A stretch of 32,801 nucleotides of DNA from Candidatus Brocadia sp. (GTDB lineage: Bacteria; Planctomycetota; Brocadiia; Brocadiales; Brocadiaceae): NCBI GenBank assembly GCA_011525665.1, contig WYAU01000042.1, forward strand, positions 1 to 32,801, written 5' to 3'. The notes under the pieces are model-generated. The model saw nothing but the letters and a program-made list of their open reading frames with translations, had not been told where the DNA came from and searched no databases. The position numbers and the translations under genes were made by a program. Positions 8,039-15,844 of this stretch are shown here, piece after piece (positions within the stretch are counted from its first letter, which is position 1; each line of letters opens with the position of its first letter).

Positions 8039-8669
8039 GGAAATTGCCGTAATAATTGTAAGTGTCGTTTTTGTTAACAACTTTGTCCTGGCAAAATTCC
8101 TGGGGCTTTGTCCGTTCCTGGGCGTTTCCCAGAAAACGTCGTCCGCTATGGGCATGGGTGTGGCGGTAACCTTCGTCATGACTCTCTCTTCGGCAATTAC
8201 CTGGATCATATACAATTACGTCTTGCTGCCCGGTGACGCAAATATTATTGCACTGATATTTCCCTCCATACGGGAACTGGGGCTTATCGAGGTATTAAAA
8301 ACGATCAGCTATATCCTCGTTATTGCGACACTGGTACAGTTGGTTGAAATGATGCTCAGGAAGATGGCGCCCGCCCTGTATGAAGGTCTGGGTATTTATC
8401 TTCCGCTGATCACAACCAATTGCGCCGTACTGGGCGTAGCGCTTTTAAACACGACCGATTCTCCAAGACACCTGGGATTTTTACAGGCTACCGTGCAGGG
8501 TTTTGGAGCAGGAATCGGTTTCACCGTTGCCATGCTCCTGATGTCCGGCATCCGGGAGCGTCTGGCCCTGGTCAATATTCCGCAATCCTTACGCGGCATT
8601 CCGATTGCCTTCATCTGTACCGGGCTCATGGCCCTGGCCTTTTTTGGATTTTCAGGGATGGTACCATAA
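8031..8669 (+). CDS. rnfA: RnfA, membrane subunit of an Rnf complex
   Basis: A 212-aa membrane protein homologous to RnfE with the opposite insertion pattern in known complexes. Six hydrophobic segments are visible. Key features are [19 protein letters not shown] with Cys27, and [12 protein letters not shown] with Cys131, the expected iron-sulfur ligands. The glycine-rich [21 protein letters not shown] (split as FGAGIGFT and [11 protein letters not shown]) near 165-185 is typical of the family. It overlaps rnfE and is only three bases from ilvN, so it sits in a tight transcription unit with branched-chain amino acid genes. Confidence 0.94.
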   Translation: MIKEIAVIIVSVVFVNNFVLAKFLGLCPFLGVSQKTSSAMGMGVAVTFVMTLSSAITWIIYNYVLLPGDANIIALIFPSIRELGLIEVLKTISYILVIATLVQLVEMMLRKMAPALYEGLGIYLPLITTNCAVLGVALLNTTDSPRHLGFLQATVQGFGAGIGFTVAMLLMSGIRERLALVNIPQSLRGIPIAFICTGLMALAFFGFSGMVP

Positions 8670-8672
8670 GAC

Positions 8673-9152
8673 ATGAGACACGTTATTTCTCTCCTTGTGG
8701 AAAATAAAGTCGGCGTCCTGGCGCGTATTACTGGTTTAATCAGCGGACGGGGATTTAATATTGATAGCCTTGCCGTTGGTGAAACGGAAAATCCCGCCCT
8801 TTCGCGAATGACCATTGTCGTAAGGGGTGACGATGCCATTCTGGAACAGGTCCGGAAACAATTGGGAAAGATTATTGATATAATTAAGGTAGTTGACTTC
8901 ACCGGTGAAGAGTTTGTCGAACGGGGACTGATGCTGCTCAAGGTTAATGTGCCTGCCGGAAAACGCGGAGAAATTATCGAAATCGTAGAGATATTCCGGG
9001 GAAAGATCGTTGACGTCAGCCCGAGAGACCTCATTGTTGAGATATCCGGTATTGAAGACAAGCTGGAAGCAATGGTGGATTTATTAAGACCCTATGGAAT
9101 CAAAGAATTAGTGAGGACAGGCAGCATTGCTATTGGTCGTGGCGTAAAATAA
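8673..9152 (+). CDS. ilvN: Acetolactate synthase small (regulatory) subunit
   Basis: A 159-aa protein with an N-terminal ACT domain ([20 protein letters not shown], then a [13 protein letters not shown] segment) that binds valine, and a C-terminal ALS_ss domain ([22 protein letters not shown] in parts, about 111-133). It activates the large subunit and makes it sensitive to valine feedback in the first step of branched-chain amino acid synthesis. The large subunit (ilvB) is not in the window. It lies three bases after rnfA and 28 bases before ilvC, in the same direction, so it is probably cotranscribed with both. Also called ilvH in some species. Confidence 0.95.
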   Translation: MRHVISLLVENKVGVLARITGLISGRGFNIDSLAVGETENPALSRMTIVVRGDDAILEQVRKQLGKIIDIIKVVDFTGEEFVERGLMLLKVNVPAGKRGEIIEIVEIFRGKIVDVSPRDLIVEISGIEDKLEAMVDLLRPYGIKELVRTGSIAIGRGVK

Positions 9153-9180
9153 AAATTATGAAAGGGAAAAAGGAAAAGAC

Positions 9181-10182
9181 ATGCTAAAAATGTATTATGA
9201 AAAAGACGCAGATATCACTATTCTGAAAGGGAAAAAGATTGTCGTGATCGGATACGGCAGCCAGGGACATGCGCAGGCACAAAACCTCAGAGAATCGGGC
9301 ATGGACGTGATCGTATCTACACGAACCGGCACTCCGAACTATCAACTGGCGATCAAACATGGATTCAAACCGGTCTCTGTGGATGAGGCGGCACAGCAGG
9401 GAGATTTTATTCAGATCCTTATGCCGGATGAAACGCAGAGAGCAGTTTATGAGGCACACATCAAACCGCATCTGAAAGAAGGAAAAACGCTGTGTTTTTC
9501 CCACGGGTTCAATATCCATTTCGGGCAAATCGTACCACCGAACAATATTGATGTCATTATGGTGGCACCCAAAGGACCCGGCCACCTCGTCCGCAGTGAA
9601 TTTGAAAAGGGCGGCGGTGTGCCCTGTCTTATGGCCATTCATCAGGACTCAACCGGAAAGGCCAGGGAAAAGGCCATGGCCTACGCGCACGGAATAGGCG
9701 GCACACGGGCAGGCGTAATGGAAACCACCTTTGCCGAAGAAACGGAAACAGACCTTTTCGGGGAGCAGGCAGTCCTCTGTGGCGGGGCAGCGGCGCTCGT
9801 CAAGGCAGGATTTGAAACGCTGGTAGAGGCAGGATATCAACCGGAACTCGCCTATTTTGAATGCATGCACGAACTGAAGCTGATTGTGGACCTTTTCTAT
9901 CAGGGCGGTCTTAGTTATATGCGGTATTCGATCAGCAATACAGCCGAATACGGAGACCTGACCCGCGGTCCGCGCATTATTACCGAAGAAACCAGGAAGG
10001 AGATGAAGCGGATATTGTCTGAGATACAGAGCGGCCAGTTTGCCAAAGAGTGGATATTGGAAAATCAGGCCGGGCGACCTGTCTTCAACGCTTTAGAGAA
10101 GAAGGACAGAGGTCACCTGATTGAAAAAGTGGGCAGGGAACTGAGAAAGATGATGAAATGGATTAATGCAAAAGAGGTATAA
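9181..10182 (+). CDS. ilvC: Ketol-acid reductoisomerase, class I
   Basis: A 333-aa enzyme that isomerises and reduces acetolactate to dihydroxyisovalerate (Mg2+ and NADPH). The Rossmann motif [13 protein letters not shown] spans about 24-36; the C-terminal all-helical knotted domain has the metal-binding [14 protein letters not shown] region (about 188-201). The cofactor loop reads STRTGTPN instead of the usual GLR-x-GS-x-S pattern, so the last phosphate-contacting Ser/Thr is Asn; this may alter NADPH versus NADH preference. A GGAAAAG ribosome site precedes the ATG at 9181; a second ATG lies at 9190. It is the last gene of the rnfE-rnfA-ilvN-ilvC run. Confidence 0.97.
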   Translation: MLKMYYEKDADITILKGKKIVVIGYGSQGHAQAQNLRESGMDVIVSTRTGTPNYQLAIKHGFKPVSVDEAAQQGDFIQILMPDETQRAVYEAHIKPHLKEGKTLCFSHGFNIHFGQIVPPNNIDVIMVAPKGPGHLVRSEFEKGGGVPCLMAIHQDSTGKAREKAMAYAHGIGGTRAGVMETTFAEETETDLFGEQAVLCGGAAALVKAGFETLVEAGYQPELAYFECMHELKLIVDLFYQGGLSYMRYSISNTAEYGDLTRGPRIITEETRKEMKRILSEIQSGQFAKEWILENQAGRPVFNALEKKDRGHLIEKVGRELRKMMKWINAKEV

Positions 10183-10636
10183 AGACGCCTGATCAACAAC
10201 ACGCCTTCACGGTGGGTTACTTATTACTCTCTTTGCTGAATACCATAGCATAGCTCTTGCTTTTCACATCCGCAGAGCAGGTGGTTGAGTCCGGAATGTT
10301 GCCCACGCGTGAACTCCATCACTGTTCTGCTGGCCGGCGGATCTTTCCGGAAACTCATGCCAATAACCAGAAGCCCCTCATCTATCGCAAACTCAGTTTC
10401 GTTGACCCGGCGGGGTGCGTCTGGCCGATCATTGTGACAGGGGACGCCACGGTTTTACGCATGATCAGAGCAGATACCTTCCCAAGAGATAATCGATACA
10501 AAAGGCATGATGGTTTTTTTGGGCAAAGACAATCAAAATTCCGGTCTCTCCACCACTTAGGGAATCGGTTCCAGATACACCCTTTCGTCAATAAAAAAAA
10601 ACTGTGGACCCCCGTGGCCTTTAGGGGGGAGGGTTT
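10183..10636. other. Gene-free stretch between convergent ilvC and nth
   Basis: About 450 bases with no gene I can support. Open frames exist on both strands (for example plus 10257-10640) but have no ribosome site, start inside unrelated sequence and show no recognisable motif. The base composition is richer in G/C than ordinary intergenic DNA here, so a decayed gene is possible. A short ACCCCC/GGGGGG stem near 10608-10630 sits next to the nth stop. No clean terminator is visible. Confidence 0.4.
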
Positions 10637-11278
10637 TTAGATACCTTTGGAGGTTTTATCCGGCGAGTTACAGAGTTTTTCCACTACACATGCATTACAG
10701 AGAGGCTTTCGGGCAATGCAGGTGCGTCGGCCATGGGTACCAAGGACAAGGCATGACCGTGTCCATTTTTCCCTGGGGATGATCTTGCAGAGTTCCTGTT
10801 CGACCTTGTCGGGGTTGTTAGCCCTGGCCAGTTCCAGACGGTGTGAAACGCGAAAGACGTGGGTATCCACAGCCATGGCCTGCTTTCCAAAGACATTGCC
10901 TAAGAGCACGCTGGCCGTTTTCCTGCCCACGCCGGGGAGGGCCACAAGGTCTTCCATGGTATCAGGCACCTTCCCCTCAAATCTTTCGACGAGTTCTTTT
11001 GTGCAGGCAATGATGTTCTTTGCCTTATTTTTATAAAAACCGGTAGAGCGGATTTCCTGCTCAAAGACATCTTGTTTTGCATGGGCATAATCCTGCGCGG
11101 TCTTGTGTTTTTTGAACAGTGTTTCTGTTACCATATTGACCCGTTCGTCGGTACACTGTGCGGCAAGGATGGTAGCAACAAGTAATTCTAAGGGATTTTT
11201 ATAGTTCAGTACAAGCCTTGCATCAGGGTATGCTTTTTCCAGAAGTGAAAATATTTTTTTTGCACGTTCTTCTGACAT
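10637..11278 (-). CDS. nth: Endonuclease III (Nth), base-excision repair glycosylase/AP lyase
   Basis: The product (213 aa from the ATG at 11278) removes oxidised pyrimidines and nicks abasic sites. Residue numbers here count from an in-frame TTG four codons upstream. The helix-hairpin-helix LPGVGRKTASVLLGN holds catalytic Lys124; AVDTHVFRVSHRL holds catalytic Asp142. Four cysteines at 191, 198, 201 and 207 have the C-x6-C-x2-C-x5-C spacing of the [4Fe-4S] cluster. I prefer the ATG because MSEERAKKIFSLLEK aligns with the usual start of the family. No clear ribosome site precedes either start. The gene lies downstream of argS with the attC site between them. Confidence 0.95.
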   Translation of the reverse strand: MSEERAKKIFSLLEKAYPDARLVLNYKNPLELLVATILAAQCTDERVNMVTETLFKKHKTAQDYAHAKQDVFEQEIRSTGFYKNKAKNIIACTKELVERFEGKVPDTMEDLVALPGVGRKTASVLLGNVFGKQAMAVDTHVFRVSHRLELARANNPDKVEQELCKIIPREKWTRSCLVLGTHGRRTCIARKPLCNACVVEKLCNSPDKTSKGI

Positions 11279-11386
11279 TATGTAACTCAAAATTGATAAT
11301 TTTAGAAAATTATGCAGTTACAGGAATATAATCTGTTTTTCTATTTCATTACGAATAAAATCGGGTATCAGGCTCTTTCTTATCAT

Positions 11387-11443
11387 GTCTAACCGGAACT
11401 CAGCGGCGGGCTGTTGCCCGTCCGCTGGAGTGTTTTGTTAGGC
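11387..11443 (-). other. Solitary integron-type attC recombination site
   Basis: A 57-base imperfect palindrome. On the plus strand it starts with GTCTAAC (RYYYAAC) and ends with GTTAGGC (GTTRRRY), the two outer core sites of attC. Inside, AACTCAGCGG-CGGGC pairs with GCCCG-CCGCTGAGT around a TGTT loop. The 3' arm of the plus strand has two unpaired bases, a T (between GCCCG and CCGCTG) and a G (in CTGGAG). These match the extrahelical bases described for attC bottom strands, which makes the minus strand the cassette top strand. Both flanking genes, argS and nth, are on that strand. No integrase gene or second attC is present in the window. Confidence 0.75.
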
Positions 11444-11463
11444 GGTCTGTCGTTTTCGCTAAA

Positions 11464-11514
11464 TCAAGTAAAGACCGCAAGCTTTTTTTGGTTTTTCTGA
11501 AGAATGAAAGGCAT
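11464..11514 (-). other. Tiny open frame with ribosome site next to attC
   Basis: An ATG at 11514 preceded by AAGGAGAG at a good distance opens a 16-codon frame (MPFILQKNQKKLAVFT) ending 20 bases before the attC site in the same orientation, as a cassette gene would. It is too short to judge by composition and matches no family I know. It could be a leader peptide, the truncated remnant of a cassette gene, or chance. Confidence 0.25.
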
Positions 11515-11623
11515 GGAATCTCTCCTTGTTGACAGATAATAGGTATTTTAGCAAATTCTTGTGTCATAATTTATGCTAATTTTGAACTACAATCAATCCA
11601 AAAAGGACAGATTCGATATGTAT

Positions 11624-13366
11624 TTACATCCGTTCTGGTGCTTGCATCCCAAGAACATAAAGACCGTTCTTTACAACCTGACGGGTGGCATCCACCAGTA
11701 ATATTCTCGCCTTTTCCAGTTCTTCATCACCTGAAAGGACACGGTGAATATTATAAAACCTGTTCAGGTGGCCGCAAACATCAATGAGGTAATTACAGAT
11801 CAAAGAGGGTTCGTAAAACTCGGCCGCCTTCAGAATAACAGAGGGAAATTGCCCTAAATTTTTGATCAGGATTATGGCCTCGTCTTCTTTCAATAATTCA
11901 AAACGTATGTCTGCTGTCACAGGCCTCCCGTATTTCCTCAGGATACTGCAAAGGCGGGCATGGGTATACTGGATATAAGGACCCGTTTCACCCTCAAAAT
12001 TCAGCACCTCATCCCAATCAAAGATCACGTCTTTATTTCGCTTGGTGCATAGATCTGCGAAGATGACTGCCCCAATACCTACGTCCCTTGCCACGGACTC
12101 TTTGTTTTCTAACGAAGGATTCTTTTCCTCTATAATCTTTCTGATACGCTCAACAGCCCCGGTTAACAGGTCTTCCAGAAGAACAACTTTCCCCCTGCGT
12201 GTGGACATCTTGCCGTCTTTAAATTTCATGAGACCGAAATCCACATGCACGCAACGGTTCGCCCACTCGTATCCCATCAACTCTAAAACCTTGAAAAGCT
12301 GTTGAAAATGCAGCTTTTGTTCAGAACCGACCACATAAATCATCCTGTCAAAGTTATACGTATTCTTCCTGTATTCTGCGGCCGCAATATCACGGGTGGC
12401 GTAGAGTGTGGTATCGTCTTTTTTCCGCAAAAGACACGGGGGCATGTTGTGAGGTTCCAGATCGACAATCAATGCCTGTTCGCTCACCCTGGCGAGTCCC
12501 TTTTCTTTAATCCTCGTTATGGTATCTTCAACCATGGTGTTGTAAAAACTCTCACCGATGAAGGCATCGAAGTGTATCCCAAGCAGATCATAGATCTTCT
12601 GAAATTCTTTTAAACTGATGTCCTTGAAGTGTTGCCAGAGTTCTTTTGCTTCAGAATCGCCTGACTCAAGCTTCTTGAACCACGCCCTTGCTTCATCTTC
12701 CAGGCCAGGATTTTTTTCTGCCTCCTGGTGAAATTTTACGTAAAGGTTATTCAGGTCGGTGACCGTGTAAGACGTATGGGCATTTTCATTTCCCCACTTT
12801 TTATAGGCAACGATCAACTGGCCAAATTGCGTACCCCAGTCTCCAAGGTGATTGATCCCAACGCAGGTATATCCGAGGGCTTTATAGATATGGCGAATTG
12901 CGTTCCCGATCAGTGCAGACCGGAGGTGGTGAACGGCAAGGTGTTTTGCAATGTTTGGAGAAGAGAAGTCGATAACGACCGTCTTTCCCTTGCCAATGTT
13001 CTTATTACCATACTCATCGTGTTCTTCATAGATTGTTTTTAATGCTATTTCTGACAATGTTGCTTTGTCCACGGAGAAGTTTACATAAGGGCCAACGGCT
13101 TTTACCTCCGTAATTTCCCTTAGTCCCCTTTTTAAAAAAGGGGATTCAGGAGTATTTTCATTAATAAATGTCTGAAGTGTCCGGGATAGTTCCGTAGCAA
13201 TGATATTTGGGGCTTTTTTCAGGGTTTTTGAGAGGATGTAGCAGGGGAAGGCATAGTCACCCATTTTGAAGTCGGGTGGTATTTCAATGAGTCTTTCGAT
13301 TTCCTCTCCCGGAAGGTGTGTTTTCTCTTTTAATAAAGATACGATATTCTGTATAAAATAATCCAT
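11624..13366 (-). CDS. argS: Arginyl-tRNA synthetase
   Basis: A class I synthetase of 580 aa that charges tRNA-Arg. The start is taken at the ATG at 13366 (MDYFIQNIVSLL); an upstream in-frame TTG at 13405 lies inside a hairpin repeat and is unlikely. The N-terminal additional domain covers about 1-110. The HIGH-type motif in SSPNIAKHLAVHHLRS (136-151) reads A-V-H-H where most family members have H-V-G-H. The KMSKS-type motif is present as DGKMSTRRG near 385-393. The C-terminal DALR anticodon-binding domain runs to the end (GMQAPERM). Residues about 71-88 (NTPESPFLKRGLREITE) are an in-frame extra segment encoded by a palindromic repeat. Confidence 0.95.
   Translation of the reverse strand: MDYFIQNIVSLLKEKTHLPGEEIERLIEIPPDFKMGDYAFPCYILSKTLKKAPNIIATELSRTLQTFINENTPESPFLKRGLREITEVKAVGPYVNFSVDKATLSEIALKTIYEEHDEYGNKNIGKGKTVVIDFSSPNIAKHLAVHHLRSALIGNAIRHIYKALGYTCVGINHLGDWGTQFGQLIVAYKKWGNENAHTSYTVTDLNNLYVKFHQEAEKNPGLEDEARAWFKKLESGDSEAKELWQHFKDISLKEFQKIYDLLGIHFDAFIGESFYNTMVEDTITRIKEKGLARVSEQALIVDLEPHNMPPCLLRKKDDTTLYATRDIAAAEYRKNTYNFDRMIYVVGSEQKLHFQQLFKVLELMGYEWANRCVHVDFGLMKFKDGKMSTRRGKVVLLEDLLTGAVERIRKIIEEKNPSLENKESVARDVGIGAVIFADLCTKRNKDVIFDWDEVLNFEGETGPYIQYTHARLCSILRKYGRPVTADIRFELLKEDEAIILIKNLGQFPSVILKAAEFYEPSLICNYLIDVCGHLNRFYNIHRVLSGDEELEKARILLVDATRQVVKNGLYVLGMQAPERM
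13124..13144. repeat. Palindromic repeat inside argS
   Basis: TCCCCTTTTT and AAAAAGGGGA around one central A, followed by TTCAGGAG, the same CCCC-hairpin plus TCAGG arrangement as the palindrome at 6699-6742. It encodes the PESPFLKRGL segment of ArgRS at the edge of the N-terminal domain and keeps the frame. Confidence 0.7.
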
Positions 13367-13392
13367 AATGTTAAGAATTTCAAATCTGCGGC

Positions 13393-13421
13393 TGTAGAGC
13401 GACAAGACTCGTCGCTCTACA
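13393..13421. repeat. Hairpin repeat, copy 1
   Basis: TGTAGAGCGAC, loop AAGACTC, GTCGCTCTACA: an 11-bp perfect stem just upstream of argS. It shares its TGTAGAG ends and its 3' flank (GAAAGTCATCGAAGG against GAAAAGTCGCCGAAGG) with the hairpin at 13471-13500. Confidence 0.75.
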
Positions 13422-13470
13422 TGAAGAAAGTCATCGAAGGACCAATTAAATATTAAAAAATTTCAATCTT

Positions 13471-13500
13471 TGTAGAGGCAATTCATGAATTGCCTCTACA
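13471..13500. repeat. Hairpin repeat, copy 2 (30-bp perfect palindrome)
   Basis: TGTAGAGGCAATTCA and its exact complement with no spacer, between trpS and argS. Same TGTAGAG ends as copy 1 about 80 bases away. There is no T-run, so a mobile or regulatory palindrome is more likely than a terminator. Confidence 0.85.
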
Positions 13501-13529
13501 TACCAATGAAAAGTCGCCGAAGGCCTAAT

Positions 13530-14507
13530 TCACATCAGCCCCATCTTTTTTTTCACTTCCGCCATGGTGTTTTCTGCCATATCCTTGCATTTCCTGGCGC
13601 CGGTACGCAGCAGTTCCAAGAGATAAGCCGGGTCATGGATCAATTGTTCATACCTCAGACGAATGGGAGTTAAAGCCTCACTGATATTATCAGAGAGGAT
13701 CTTTTTGCATTCGATACAACCGATCTCTGCCGAGCGGCATACCACATTGATACGGTCAATCTGGTCTTTTCGGGAGAAATGCTTATGCAAGGTGAAGAGA
13801 TTGCAGATGTCAGGGTTGCCGGGATCAGTGCGTCTCTTTCTGTTCTCATCGGTTACAGCTGTGGAGAGTTTCTTCCAGATTGATTCAGGAGTTTCCACCA
13901 GCGAAATATAATTTCCCAGACTCTTGCTCATCTTGGTTTTGCCGTCGAGTCCCATGATCCGTGGTGCCTCTGAGAGGATTTCATTCGGTTCCGGGAATGT
14001 TTCTCCGTATCGCATATTAAACTTCCGGGCGATCTCCCTGGCCAGTTCGATGTGCTGCACCTGATCCTCACCGACCGGTACGACCTCACCTTTGTAGAGC
14101 AAAATGTCCGCTGCCTGCAAAACAGGATACGTAAATAATCCCGCATTGATATTTTCCCTGTGCTGCTTTGACTTGTCTTTAAATTGGGTCATTCGTTCCA
14201 GATGTCCCATGGGAGTGACCGTATTGAGTATCCAGGCGAGTTCCGTATGTTCGGGTACAGAGGACTGGACAAAGATAATGCATCGTTCCGGATCAAGGCC
14301 TGCGGCAATATTGACAGCAGCCGCGTTGAGGATGCGCCTTTGCATTTCTTTCGGATCGTATTCAATGGTTATTGCATGATAATCGACGATGCAAAAGATA
14401 CAGTCGTACTGATCAATCATCCGCACCCAGTTCCTGATTGCCCCCAGGTAGTTGCCGATATGGACATCCCCGCTGGGTTGAATTCCGCTAAATAACCGCT
14501 TTTTCAT
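13530..14507 (-). CDS. trpS: Tryptophanyl-tRNA synthetase
   Basis: A 325-aa class I synthetase that charges tRNA-Trp. SGIQPSGDVHIGNYLGA places the HIGH-type motif HIGN at residues 16-19. KTKMSKSLGN gives an intact KMSKS at 192-196. VGEDQVQHIELAREIA (about 145-160) is the typical dimer/substrate region. The length is normal for the bacterial enzyme and the start ATG agrees with the family. It lies between the DapL-like gene (122-base gap) and argS (about 160-base gap containing two hairpin repeats), all on the minus strand. No T-box or leader peptide was found upstream. Confidence 0.97.
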   Translation of the reverse strand: MKKRLFSGIQPSGDVHIGNYLGAIRNWVRMIDQYDCIFCIVDYHAITIEYDPKEMQRRILNAAAVNIAAGLDPERCIIFVQSSVPEHTELAWILNTVTPMGHLERMTQFKDKSKQHRENINAGLFTYPVLQAADILLYKGEVVPVGEDQVQHIELAREIARKFNMRYGETFPEPNEILSEAPRIMGLDGKTKMSKSLGNYISLVETPESIWKKLSTAVTDENRKRRTDPGNPDICNLFTLHKHFSRKDQIDRINVVCRSAEIGCIECKKILSDNISEALTPIRLRYEQLIHDPAYLLELLRTGARKCKDMAENTMAEVKKKMGLM

Positions 14508-14629
14508 GAAGTCTTACCGAAAATTCCTCAGTAATTTTATCAACGATATAATTTGAGAAGCAGATCAAGCAAAGAGCCGTTCAAACCGTACAAGCCGCTT
14601 AAACCGTTTTTTATTTATCCGTGCTTTGC

Positions 14630-15817
14630 TTACAGAACCTTTGGCAATATCTTTTTGATCCGCCTTGCTGCTTCCCTTGTATTTTTCACACTGGGTACCA
14701 GGGCAAATCGTACGTAACCCTCACCGGGATTTGCCCCCGTTTCTGTCTTATCGCTAATCCATGCCCCGGGAGTCGTTACAATGGCAATATCAGGCGAAAG
14801 GAGCTTCCTGGCAAAGTCAACAGATGTCATGCCATCAGGTACCTTTTGCCAGAGATAAATTGTGGCCTCGGGGGTACAGTTGGGTAGTTTGATACATCTG
14901 AATGCATCCACCAGCAAATCCCTCTTGATCCGGTATTCGGCCCGCATCTTTTCGACATGGGACTCGTCGCTGAGGGCGGCAATAGCGCCATCCTGGATAA
15001 ATGTAGCCGTACCGGAATCAATATTTGTTTTTACCTTTTTAAATATATCGATAATCCGCTTATCACCTGCTACCCAGCCAACCCGGTAACACGTCATGGC
15101 GCTCCTCTTGGAGAAGGAATTGAAGACAATGACCCCTTCTTTTGTAATCTCCAGGATGCTGTGGGGTGGTTCGTTAAAATAGATCTCACTGTAGGCCTCG
15201 TCTGAGGCTATGATTATGTTGTGTTTGTTGCCAAATTCTACAATTTCTTTTAAATAGGATAAAGGCGCAACGGCTCCTGTGGGACTATTGGGGTAATTGA
15301 TCCACATGATTTTTGCCTGCCTGCAGATCTCCTCAGGGATTGACTTCAGATCGATCAGAAATTTATTTTCTGCAAGAAGTGGTACATAATAAGGAATCCC
15401 TTCGGCGAATAACGTACCTCGTGTGTAAGGAGGGTACCCGGGGGTTGGGATAATTACATAATCACCTGGATTGACGATTCCTTCCGGGAAATTGAATACC
15501 GCTTCTTTTGAACCGATTGTTGACGAAATCTCCGTGGTCGGTTCCATCTGTACGCCAAACCTTTTCTGCATCCACCGGGCAATCGCCTCCCGGAATTCAG
15601 GTGCGCCAATGTAGCTCGGATAACCTGAAGATTTCCTGAGTGTTATTCCCTTTTGTGTTGCCTTGCGGACAATGTCAGGTGTTGGCACCGTAGGGTCGCC
15701 AACGCCAAAATCAATGGGGGTAATCCCCATCGTCTTTAATTTTTCAACTTCTTTGTCTACTTCTGCAAAAGCATATGCGCCAATAGACAGTAGTCTCTTT
15801 GATGCCGTAATCTCCAT
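14630..15817 (-). CDS. Class I/II PLP aminotransferase, DapL-like (LL-diaminopimelate aminotransferase type)
   Basis: A 395-aa fold-type I aminotransferase. The PLP lysine is Lys237 in NSFSKRSAMTCYRVGW, with the phosphate-contacting Arg245 in the same motif. NYPNSPTG (about 174-181) and SDEAYSEIYF (205-214) supply the Asn, Asp and Tyr ligands of the cofactor. The start GVGDPTVPTPDIV and SSGYPSYIGAPEFREAIA resemble LL-diaminopimelate aminotransferases, which make the lysine and peptidoglycan precursor from tetrahydrodipicolinate in one step; related succinyl-DAP or alanine-type activity cannot be excluded. It is the third gene of the aroF operon, 27 bases after the NimA-like gene, so it may be co-controlled by the aroF attenuator. 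Confidence 0.85.
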   Translation of the reverse strand: MEITASKRLLSIGAYAFAEVDKEVEKLKTMGITPIDFGVGDPTVPTPDIVRKATQKGITLRKSSGYPSYIGAPEFREAIARWMQKRFGVQMEPTTEISSTIGSKEAVFNFPEGIVNPGDYVIIPTPGYPPYTRGTLFAEGIPYYVPLLAENKFLIDLKSIPEEICRQAKIMWINYPNSPTGAVAPLSYLKEIVEFGNKHNIIIASDEAYSEIYFNEPPHSILEITKEGVIVFNSFSKRSAMTCYRVGWVAGDKRIIDIFKKVKTNIDSGTATFIQDGAIAALSDESHVEKMRAEYRIKRDLLVDAFRCIKLPNCTPEATIYLWQKVPDGMTSVDFARKLLSPDIAIVTTPGAWISDKTETGANPGEGYVRFALVPSVKNTREAARRIKKILPKVL

Positions 15818-15844
15818 AAAATTATGTCAAATTCCTTTCGTACT

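Noticed and set aside
8396-9061. Long minus-strand frame opposite rnfA and ilvN
   Set aside because: Codon-shadow of two well-identified plus-strand genes; no family motif.
10257-10640. Plus-strand 127-codon open frame after ilvC
   Set aside because: No ribosome site, no motif, and its end runs into the nth stop region; an overlapping minus-strand frame is equally long without support.
13367-13405. TTG start extending argS by 13 codons
   Set aside because: It falls inside a TGTAGAG hairpin repeat; the ATG at 13366 matches the family start.
11291-14630. T-box riboswitch upstream of argS or trpS
   Set aside because: No T-box core or specifier-loop arrangement is visible before either synthetase gene.
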